Origin: an uncultured Bacilli bacterium
GTDB lineage: Bacteria > Bacillota_I > Bacilli_A > RF39 > UBA660
Reading direction: 5' to 3'
Assembly (NCBI GenBank): GCA_944327405.1
Contig: CALVHK010000035.1
Location: 1 to 9,923, forward strand
DNA: 9,923 bases
Both the position numbers and the translations under genes were made by a program. Positions within the stretch are counted from its first letter, which is position 1. Each line of letters opens with the position of its first letter. This document shows, piece after piece, positions 1 to 4,498 of this stretch. The notes under the pieces are model-generated. The model was not told the origin of the DNA, did not search any database, and saw nothing but the letters and a program-made list of their open reading frames with translations.

Positions 1-617
1 AAGACATTAAAACAAGCAACAAAATTAAAGATAAAGCTTTATTTGAAAGAATAGAAAAATATATAATCAACAATTTTGGAGCGGTACCCTCTATTAAAAA
101 CATCCATAATTATTTAACTGAAGAAGCAAAAATAAAAGCAGATAGAAGAACAATTAAAAGATACCTAGACATACTAGAAAAAGCAAAGATAATATACCCT
201 TGTGATTTATTTGATATAAAATCAAAGTCAGTTTTAAAAGGCGAAAAAAAGTATTATCTAGCAGATTTAAGTATATACTATTCCATGAATACGGATAATA
301 GAATAAACTATGGACCAGTTCTTGAAAACATTATGTACCAATATTTAAAAAGTAAAAACTATCAACTATCTGTAGGAAAAATTGGCAAATTAGAGTGTGA
401 TTTCATAGCAAGAAAAAACTATGATTCATACTACTATATCCAAATATCAAAAGATATTAGCAATAAAGATACTGAAGAAAGAGAATATCGCCCATTTTGC
501 ATGATTAAAGAATTATATCCAAGGTATTTATTTACCATGGACTTACTACTCCAAAAAAGAGATGGTATTATTCACGAAAATATAGTGGACTTTATTTATC
601 ATAACAAAAACCTATAA
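1..617 (+). CDS. DUF4143-type AAA ATPase, C-terminal part (5' end outside window)
   Basis: The reading frame is open from base 3 to the TAA at 615-617, giving about 204 residues, so the gene enters from the left. The methionine at 285 is internal. The first part (about bases 20-280) reads as a winged-helix segment, with a stretch like RRTIKRYLDILEKAKII. It is followed by the characteristic DUF4143 pattern: KYYLADLSIYYSM, then YGPVLENIMYQYLKSKNY, VGKIGKLECDFIA, YYYIQIS, EREYRPFCMIKELYPRYLFTMD. In this family an N-terminal P-loop AAA ATPase domain, missing here, precedes a DUF4143 domain with a restriction-endonuclease-like fold. The cellular role is poorly known, and such genes are often multicopy and found in accessory regions. 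The family call is firm; the function is not known. No strong terminator follows, only weak pairing at 643-665. Confidence 0.85.
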   Translation, partial: DIKTSNKIKDKALFERIEKYIINNFGAVPSIKNIHNYLTEEAKIKADRRTIKRYLDILEKAKIIYPCDLFDIKSKSVLKGEKKYYLADLSIYYSMNTDNRINYGPVLENIMYQYLKSKNYQLSVGKIGKLECDFIARKNYDSYYYIQISKDISNKDTEEREYRPFCMIKELYPRYLFTMDLLLQKRDGIIHENIVDFIYHNKNL

Positions 618-715
618 CAAGTGTAAAATAAATAAAAATAAAGTCAAATAATCACACTTTTTGACACTAAAAAGCAGGCAAAATAAATTTTTTTGAAAAA
701 ATTGTGAAAAAAGTG

Positions 716-744
716 TTGAAATAATATCAAATATTTGCTATTAT
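716..744 (+). promoter_or_regulatory. Promoter for the 775-1476 gene
   Basis: TTGAAA (716-721) and TATTAT (739-744) are separated by exactly 17 bases. A start near 751 would leave a leader of about 25 bases containing AAAGGAGGT (754-762). A second TTGACA at 661-666 has only a poor -10 (TAAATT, 684-689), so I do not call it. Confidence 0.7.
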
Positions 745-774
745 TTTTATAGTAAAGGAGGTAAAACAATAGTT

Positions 775-1476
775 ATGGAAAAGAAGAACACAATCCTATT
801 AACAGTTATTGCTGTAGCTACTCTATTAGTAGCAGTAGTAGGTGCAACATTTGCATACTTCACTGCAACAGCTGGTTCAGAAGGAGATGCTAATGCAACT
901 GGAACAGCAACATCTGCAACAATTGCAGAGGTTGGATTACAAACAACTGCATCAACTGGTTCATCAAACCCTATTTATCCAGGTACAATGAACTATGCTA
1001 CATTGAGTGTTGTTGGTACACAAGATGGTGAATCAACTAATAGTGCAACTTATGATATTACTTATAGCATAAGCGGAACTATTACTGTTGGGGATACTGC
1101 TTTTGCAGGTCTAAATGAAGGTACTTATGCGACTTATACAGTTTACAGAACAACAGAAACTGTTGCAAGTCCTATAAGTTGTGAAACTGTAACAGCTACT
1201 CCAGCAGCTGATGGAACTCGATATTCACAAACTTGTAATATGACTGCTTTAACAGGCGCTACTGGAGCTAAAGAAGTTGCAAGTGGGAAACTTGAAAGTA
1301 CTAGTACAGCAATAAGCATTACTGATCAAGTTCTTAACTCAGATGGTGCTACAACTTATTACTATTATGCAGTTGTAACTTATCCAAATCAAGATAGAAA
1401 TCAAAATGCTGACCAAGGTAAAACTGTTACTATCACATTAAATAGACCAGTAATTACAAATACTGCTCAAGCTTAA
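775..1476 (+). CDS. Exported protein with SipW-type signal peptide (TasA/camelysin-like)
   Basis: A 233-residue secreted protein. The N-terminus is MEKK, then a hydrophobic segment at residues 7-24, then G23-A-T-F-A-Y-F29. This is the motif typical of substrates of SipW-type signal peptidases, such as TasA and camelysin. By analogy with TasA, cleavage would fall after A27. The mature part is rich in Thr, Ser, Ala and Gly and looks all-beta. The motif YPG near residue 69, followed by alternating beta residues, and an ending DQGKTVTITL resemble the 3863-4399 protein and the last domain of the 4499-7090 protein. C136 and C154 are the only cysteines and could form a disulfide outside the cell. 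AAAGGAGGT at 754-762 lies 12 bases before the ATG, slightly long, but no better start exists. A terminator follows at 1504-1531. The likely processing enzyme is encoded at 7182-7958. Exported SipW-type substrate is well supported; fibre subunit versus other surface role is open. Confidence 0.8.
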   Translation: MEKKNTILLTVIAVATLLVAVVGATFAYFTATAGSEGDANATGTATSATIAEVGLQTTASTGSSNPIYPGTMNYATLSVVGTQDGESTNSATYDITYSISGTITVGDTAFAGLNEGTYATYTVYRTTETVASPISCETVTATPAADGTRYSQTCNMTALTGATGAKEVASGKLESTSTAISITDQVLNSDGATTYYYYAVVTYPNQDRNQNADQGKTVTITLNRPVITNTAQA

Positions 1477-1503
1477 TAGCAAACAAAAAACTATTGAAAA
1501 CCT

Positions 1504-1531
1504 AAAATCTATCATAACGATAGATTTTTTT
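1504..1531 (+). terminator. Rho-independent terminator after the first SipW-type substrate gene
   Basis: AAAATCTATC (1504-1513) pairs perfectly with GATAGATTTT (1519-1528) around a 5-base loop. The T-run extends to 1531. It separates the exported-protein gene from the AbiF-like gene. Confidence 0.85.
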
Positions 1532-1566
1532 AGTGCAAAAATTGGAAAAACATTTTATATAGTTCG

Positions 1567-1595
1567 TTTACTATTTATATAATAAATGATATAAT
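1567..1595 (+). promoter_or_regulatory. Promoter for the AbiF-like gene
   Basis: TTTACT (1567-1572), 17 bases, TATAAT (1590-1595). The expected start near 1602 falls directly at the ribosome binding site GAGGTGG (1603-1609), which is only 3-4 bases from the ATG at 1613. A second TATAAT at 1578-1583 has only a weak -35, but would give a leader of about 23 bases. Confidence 0.65.
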
Positions 1596-1612
1596 CTTTA
1601 AAGAGGTGGGTT

Positions 1613-3136
1613 ATGGAAACAAATTCAACTAGAAGACTTATCACGATTACTGAAAATAAGGGCATTAATTTTCAAAAAGGAGATAAATCATTATTTAAGA
1701 AATATAGCTATTTTCAAGTAATAAATGCATATAAAAATCTTTTTGTTTGCGATGAGGACACTATTGAAGAAATAAAAATAAACATTAATAACAATAATAA
1801 ATCTAAAATAAATTATTATAGAAAAACATTTCAAATAAAAAAAGAAATCCAAAATAAAGATCTATATGAAAATATTTGCAATAAGATATGCAAAAAATAT
1901 GGACTTACTGGAACAAATTTAGCAGAAAAAGAAGAGCAGATAAAAGCAATTAAATATCATCATCATATTTATAATCCAGGTACTTTATATACTGATTTTA
2001 TAAGAATGTATAAATTTGAACATGAATTAAGAATGACGCTATTAAAATATACATTAATAATAGAAGAAAATATCAAAAATATTTTTGTCTCTTACCTTAA
2101 TGATAAAAAAGTTGAACCGAATTATTTAGTTAATATGGATAATTACAATACTGATGCTTCAAAATCAAATCCATTTGAAACAATTAAAATGATTATAGAT
2201 AAATATAATAATCAAAAATCTAAACCAATAAAAAGAAAAAGAGAACAACACCTAATAGTACCATATTGGATATTAATAAATGAACTTGCCATGAATCAGA
2301 CGTATTATACAATTGCAAATTTAAATAATGAAGATTCCTACAAAATATTTTTAAGATGTTTGAATTTTTTTACTAATTTAAATATTAAAGAAGAAACAAA
2401 AGGAAAAACAAAAAAGCAAATTGAAAAGGAGATAAAATTGGTTAATAATTTTAAAACATTGCTATGTTATTTAGGAGAATTTAGAAATTTATTAGCCCAT
2501 AATCAGCCGATTTATTGTTATAACATATTAGAATATAATACGAAAGGAAATAATAAGTTTAAATATGAATTACCTAAAACAAGTCGCAATATTAAAGATA
2601 AAAATGGTAATATTATTTCTATAGAAAAACAGCAAATAAATTTAATGGGATCTTTAATGTATAGTTTGCAAGAATATTTTGGCAAAGATGCTATTAACTC
2701 AAATAACTCAACAAAACTAAACCTCTCAAAAATAATTTATGTTTTGTATAAAATATTAAAGCATATTGATAAAAATACTTGCTTTTATGAGGAATTAGCT
2801 TCTATATATTCAAAATACAACATTGTTTTAAGTCACTCCAAGATTGAAATAAAAAATGCTAAAAGAATAATGGATTTAAAAAGAGAAATTGAAAAACTTG
2901 CAAATTACAATATGGAAAGCTCAAACATCATTGAAAATATAAGCTCTCAAAAATCGTACAAAAGAAAATTGAAATCTAAGGAAAAAGAGCTAAAAGAACT
3001 AATAAAGGGAATAAAAACTATTTCAAATACTATTGAAGTAAATGAGATAAAATCTAAGTATGGGCACTTTCCATTCCAAAAAAAATATAGTGAATTTACA
3101 GGAATAGATTTAAATTTTTTTAAAAATATAAAATAA
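1613..3136 (+). CDS. abiF: Abi_2/AbiF-family HEPN protein (putative RNase, abortive infection or toxin)
   Basis: A 507-residue basic protein. Abi_2 (AbiD/AbiF) hallmarks appear in order: FKKYSYFQVINAYKNLF (residues 28-44); TLYTDFIRMYKFEHELRMTL (124-143) leading into a helix with IEENIKN; VPYWILINELAMNQTYY (216-232); and EFRNLLAHNQPIYCYN (289-304). The last contains the HEPN R-x4-H motif, R291 to H296, the expected RNase active site. Abi_2 proteins are linked to phage abortive infection, and AbiF-type members to non-coding RNA antitoxins. Here a structured RNA candidate follows within 35-130 bases. The protein is longer than I expect for the family: residues 45-115 are an Asn/Lys-rich insertion, and about 130 residues follow the core, with a probable coiled coil near 411-470. 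It lies between two SipW-type substrate genes, has its own promoter and terminators, and is probably an acquired cassette. The family call is strong. RNase activity is inferred from R-x4-H. The gene symbol is by family, not by close match. Confidence 0.82.
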   Translation: METNSTRRLITITENKGINFQKGDKSLFKKYSYFQVINAYKNLFVCDEDTIEEIKININNNNKSKINYYRKTFQIKKEIQNKDLYENICNKICKKYGLTGTNLAEKEEQIKAIKYHHHIYNPGTLYTDFIRMYKFEHELRMTLLKYTLIIEENIKNIFVSYLNDKKVEPNYLVNMDNYNTDASKSNPFETIKMIIDKYNNQKSKPIKRKREQHLIVPYWILINELAMNQTYYTIANLNNEDSYKIFLRCLNFFTNLNIKEETKGKTKKQIEKEIKLVNNFKTLLCYLGEFRNLLAHNQPIYCYNILEYNTKGNNKFKYELPKTSRNIKDKNGNIISIEKQQINLMGSLMYSLQEYFGKDAINSNNSTKLNLSKIIYVLYKILKHIDKNTCFYEELASIYSKYNIVLSHSKIEIKNAKRIMDLKREIEKLANYNMESSNIIENISSQKSYKRKLKSKEKELKELIKGIKTISNTIEVNEIKSKYGHFPFQKKYSEFTGIDLNFFKNIK

Positions 3137-3170
3137 AGTATAAATTTTTAAAAAAAATATATAATTATAA

Positions 3171-3267
3171 TAGTTACATATTTACAAGTTTATCAAAATA
3201 TGATAACATATATATGTAATTAAATTCCAGTTTTACTGGGGGAAAAAGGAACTGAGGTTCCTTTTTT
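3171..3267 (+). ncRNA. Structured RNA candidate downstream of abiF (possible abiF-type antitoxin RNA)
   Basis: Three consecutive helices lie just after the AbiF-like stop. First, TAGTTACATA (3171-3180) pairs with TATGTAATTA (3213-3222), one G-U, and encloses an inner hairpin TTATCA/TGATAA (3190-3195 with 3201-3206). Second, CCAGT (3227-3231) pairs with ACTGG (3235-3239), followed by a G-run to 3242. Third comes the terminator hairpin at 3243-3266. TATAAT at 3166-3171 could start the RNA near 3178, although its -35 is poor, so the RNA could also be processed from the abiF transcript. No reading frame occupies it. The abiF RNA motif and the RNA antitoxins of AbiF systems are the precedent. The match to that motif is inferred from position and overall architecture, not from an alignment. 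Confidence 0.6.
3243..3267 (+). terminator. Rho-independent terminator ending the abiF/RNA unit
   Basis: AAAAAGGAAC (3243-3252) pairs perfectly with GTTCCTTTTT (3257-3266) around the 4-base loop TGAG, and the T-run serves as the tail. It is one of the strongest terminators in the window. Confidence 0.9.
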
Positions 3268-3395
3268 CTTGTGAAATATTGTTACTAAATGAATTATCAA
3301 AGATAAAAAATAATGAGCATGAGAATAACTAATTATACGAATAGAAATTTACATAGCTATAGTTATGGTATTCGGTAAATGTTTATTCATTGCAT

Positions 3396-3425
3396 AAAAA
3401 GAGCAACCACCAAAGGTTGCTTTTT
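3396..3425. terminator. Bidirectional terminator hairpin
   Basis: AGCAACC (3402-3408) pairs with GGTTGCT (3415-3421) around a 6-base loop. The stem is flanked by AAAAAG on the left and TTTTT on the right, so it has a U-tail on either strand. No plus-strand gene ends just before it. It fits best as the end of a minus-strand transcript started at the promoter 3590-3617. Confidence 0.75.
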
Positions 3426-3481
3426 CTAGCGGCGCTTGGCGCCAACACGGGTTTGATCCGATGAATTATTCAACAGACCAA

Positions 3482-3520
3482 AATGAGATATAATAATATC
3501 TCTATATTATTATATTCATT
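3482..3520. repeat. Long AT-rich inverted repeat
   Basis: ATATAATAATAT (3488-3499) is an exact inverted copy of ATATTATTATAT (3504-3515). Five more pairs (AATGA, 3482-3486, with TCATT, 3516-3520) extend it across one bulged G at 3487. A competing shorter hairpin, GAGATAT (3485-3491) with ATATCTC (3496-3502), uses the same bases. Confidence 0.7.
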
Positions 3521-3589
3521 CTCCAAGAAAATTACGTCAAATATATTTTTAAAAGTAAATATACACATAAAATTCTTGTTTATATTATC

Positions 3590-3617
3590 ATTTTACATCA
3601 TATATTTCTAATGTCAA
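3590..3617 (-). promoter_or_regulatory. Minus-strand promoter in the intergenic region
   Basis: On the minus strand TTGACA (3617-3612) is followed after 16 bases by TAAAAT (3595-3590). This is a near-consensus pair pointing left, away from the 3863 gene and towards the terminator at 3396-3425. No protein gene lies downstream of it. Confidence 0.55.
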
Positions 3618-3659
3618 GCCCAAATTCAAATGATTTTTAATAAATAAAGTAATTTTTAT

Positions 3660-3699
3660 TTACTCTTGTTAAAATACTATAATGTTGGTACAAGAGTAA
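3660..3699. promoter_or_regulatory. Operator-like inverted repeat around a TATAAT
   Basis: TTACTCTTGT (3660-3669) and ACAAGAGTAA (3690-3699) are perfect 10-base inverted copies 20 bases apart. TATAAT (3678-3683) lies between them, and the predicted start near 3690 coincides with the right arm. The matching -35 (TTTATT, 3655-3660) is weak. This could be a repressor site over a promoter or an RNA stem. It lies 160-200 bases upstream of the 3863 gene. Confidence 0.4.
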
Positions 3700-3740
3700 T
3701 GCATGATAATATTTGGAATCCATAGTTATATTAAAGTTAC

Positions 3741-3767
3741 AAAAGAAGTAAAAGTTTGCTTCTTTTT
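3741..3767 (+). terminator. Terminator-like hairpin upstream of the 3863 gene
   Basis: AAAAGAAG (3741-3748) pairs with CTTCTTTT (3759-3766), and a further T-G pair closes an 8-base loop. The T-run ends at 3767. If transcription starts near 3690 it would end here after about 75 bases, so this may be a small RNA or a leader attenuator. The gene's own promoter lies beyond it. Confidence 0.55.
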
Positions 3768-3807
3768 AATTTATCTGTTATGAAACGAAAAAATACTGAA
3801 TAGATAC

Positions 3808-3836
3808 TTGAAAAATATTAAATAATTTGATAAGAT
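3808..3836 (+). promoter_or_regulatory. Promoter for the 3863-4399 gene
   Basis: TTGAAA (3808-3813), 17 bases, TAAGAT (3831-3836). The expected start near 3842 lies downstream of the ATG at 3827, which supports the start at 3863. Confidence 0.65.
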
Positions 3837-3849
3837 TAAGTCATAATAT

Positions 3850-3855
3850 GGAGGT
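3850..3855 (+). promoter_or_regulatory. Ribosome binding site that fixes the 3863 start
   Basis: GGAGGT at 3850-3855 sits 7-8 bases before the ATG at 3863. The longer frame from 3827 would have this Shine-Dalgarno inside its coding sequence and none of its own. Confidence 0.85.
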
Positions 3856-3862
3856 CTTAATA

Positions 3863-4399
3863 ATGAGTTTTGGAAAAAGAAATTTAATATTAGGAATAAT
3901 AGTATGTGTAGCAGTTGCAGTAATAGGTGTATCCTTTGCTTACTTTGTAAGTGGAGTAAACGTAGGCGGTACTGGATCAAGTGTGGAATTAGAACCCGGT
4001 GATATGATTAGTGTTGTATATGATGCAGGTTCATCTACCTTAAATTTAGAAAATGCCATACCAGGTGATAGCGCGTCTAAAACATTTAGTGTAACAATAA
4101 CACCTACTGAGACCGAAAACAGTATAAGGTATGCCATTATATTAAATCTTACAACCAATGAATTTGTGAATAATGACATTAGATACACACTAAGGGATGA
4201 GACTGGCGAACTAGCAACATCAACCTTAACTGATAATCAAACTGGTGAAGCGGTATTATACACGGATTCAAGAACAGTAGCAGGCCAGACGACTATCAAT
4301 TATACTTTAGAAGTAGAATTCGTAGAAACCGATAGCGATCAAACAGTAAATTCTAATAAATCCTTATCGGGATCTGTAAAAGTAGAATTTGCAGGCTAA
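3863..4399 (+). CDS. Small exported protein with SipW-type signal peptide
   Basis: A 178-residue protein starting MSFGKRN. I chose the ATG at 3863 because GGAGGT lies 7-8 bases upstream and the promoter at 3808-3836 excludes the ATG at 3827. Residues 8-22 are hydrophobic and lead into G22-V-S-F-A-Y-F28, the same G-x-[T/S]-F-A-Y-F pattern as in the 775-1476 protein. Predicted cleavage is after A26. The mature part is a single all-beta domain: IPGDSASKTFSVTI, then a Tyr-containing strand, NNDIRYTLRDETG, and an ending SLSGSVKVEF. It is cysteine-free after the signal segment and acidic. The same domain layout (PG, FTVT, YTLR, final beta strand) recurs at the C-terminus of the 4499-7090 protein encoded immediately downstream. 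Likely role: subunit or accessory of a surface fibre or matrix processed by the peptidase at 7182-7958. SipW-type export is well supported; structural function is inferred. Confidence 0.8.
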   Translation: MSFGKRNLILGIIVCVAVAVIGVSFAYFVSGVNVGGTGSSVELEPGDMISVVYDAGSSTLNLENAIPGDSASKTFSVTITPTETENSIRYAIILNLTTNEFVNNDIRYTLRDETGELATSTLTDNQTGEAVLYTDSRTVAGQTTINYTLEVEFVETDSDQTVNSNKSLSGSVKVEFAG

Positions 4400-4445
4400 A
4401 TGTTAAAAATATATGATAGAAATAAAAAAAAATAACTTTTTAATA

Positions 4446-4474
4446 TTGCAAGTCTTAAACGGTTATGATATACT
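4446..4474 (+). promoter_or_regulatory. Promoter for the repeat-protein gene
   Basis: TTGCAA (4446-4451), 17 bases, TATACT (4469-4474). A start near 4481 leaves a leader of only about 18 bases, which already carries the Shine-Dalgarno. No clear terminator separates this gene from the preceding one, so read-through from 3863 is also possible. Confidence 0.65.
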
Positions 4475-4484
4475 TTAAAATAGT

Positions 4485-4490
4485 AGGGAG
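4485..4490 (+). promoter_or_regulatory. Ribosome binding site that fixes the 4499 start
   Basis: AGGGAG at 4485-4490 is 8 bases before the ATG at 4499. The in-frame GTG at 4490 overlaps this site and so cannot be the start. Confidence 0.75.
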
Positions 4491-4498
4491 TGTTCCAA

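Larger units (their letters stand above)
3396..3583 (-). ncRNA. Putative minus-strand small RNA transcription unit
   Basis: A minus-strand promoter (TTGACA, 16 bases, TAAAAT; 3617 down to 3590) would start near 3583. A hairpin terminator ends at 3396, giving a transcript of about 190 bases. Read on the minus strand, the RNA contains the long hairpin at 3520-3482, a GC-rich segment with GGCGC/GCGCC pairing (3443-3431), and the terminator. No start codon with a ribosome binding site leads into a reading frame. The last open frame ends GLLNNSSDQTRVGAKRR then TAG at 3428-3426, directly before the terminator. An alternative is therefore the 3' remnant of a lost gene that kept its terminator. I recognise no known RNA family. 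Confidence 0.4.
3268..3862. other. Long intergenic region without a convincing protein gene
   Basis: About 600 bases carry no reading frame with a ribosome binding site or a recognisable product. The stretch contains, from left to right: a weak inverted repeat CGAATA/TATTCG (3338-3343 with 3369-3374); a bidirectional terminator (3396-3425); a locally GC-rich patch (about 3427-3475) with GGCGC/GCGCC pairing; a long AT-rich inverted repeat (3482-3520); a minus-strand promoter (3590-3617); a TACTCTTGT/ACAAGAGTA inverted repeat around a TATAAT (3660-3699); a terminator-like hairpin (3741-3767); and the promoter of the next gene (3808-3836). Confidence 0.75.

Noticed and set aside
643..665. Terminator after the DUF4143 gene (GTCAAA/TTTGAC)
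   Set aside because: Six weak AT-rich pairs with a long loop and no following T-run; too weak to call.
2234..2251. A second formal R-x4-H match (RKREQH) in the AbiF-like protein at residues 208-213, suggesting a two-HEPN, Cas13-like protein
   Set aside because: It lies in a basic Lys/Arg stretch before the WILINEL helix, lacks the R-[N/H]-x3-H form and HEPN helix context, and is most likely chance.
3449..3466. Fragment of 16S rRNA (GTTTGATCC) or a tRNA T-arm
   Set aside because: Only nine bases match the 16S 5' end and the following bases do not continue; a T-arm cannot be paired (the 52-62 position mismatches) and no acceptor stem is present.
3827..3862. Twelve-residue N-terminal extension of the second SipW-type substrate (start at 3827)
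   Set aside because: No ribosome binding site precedes it, the promoter -10 (3831-3836) overlaps it, and GGAGGT at 3850-3855 serves the ATG at 3863.
3771..3980. Minus-strand frame of 69 residues over the 3863 gene start
   Set aside because: No ribosome binding site, low-complexity Leu/Ile/His composition, and overlap with a well-supported plus-strand gene.
4490..4498. GTG start of the repeat protein at 4490
   Set aside because: The GTG overlaps the Shine-Dalgarno AGGGAG; the ATG at 4499 has correct 8-base spacing.
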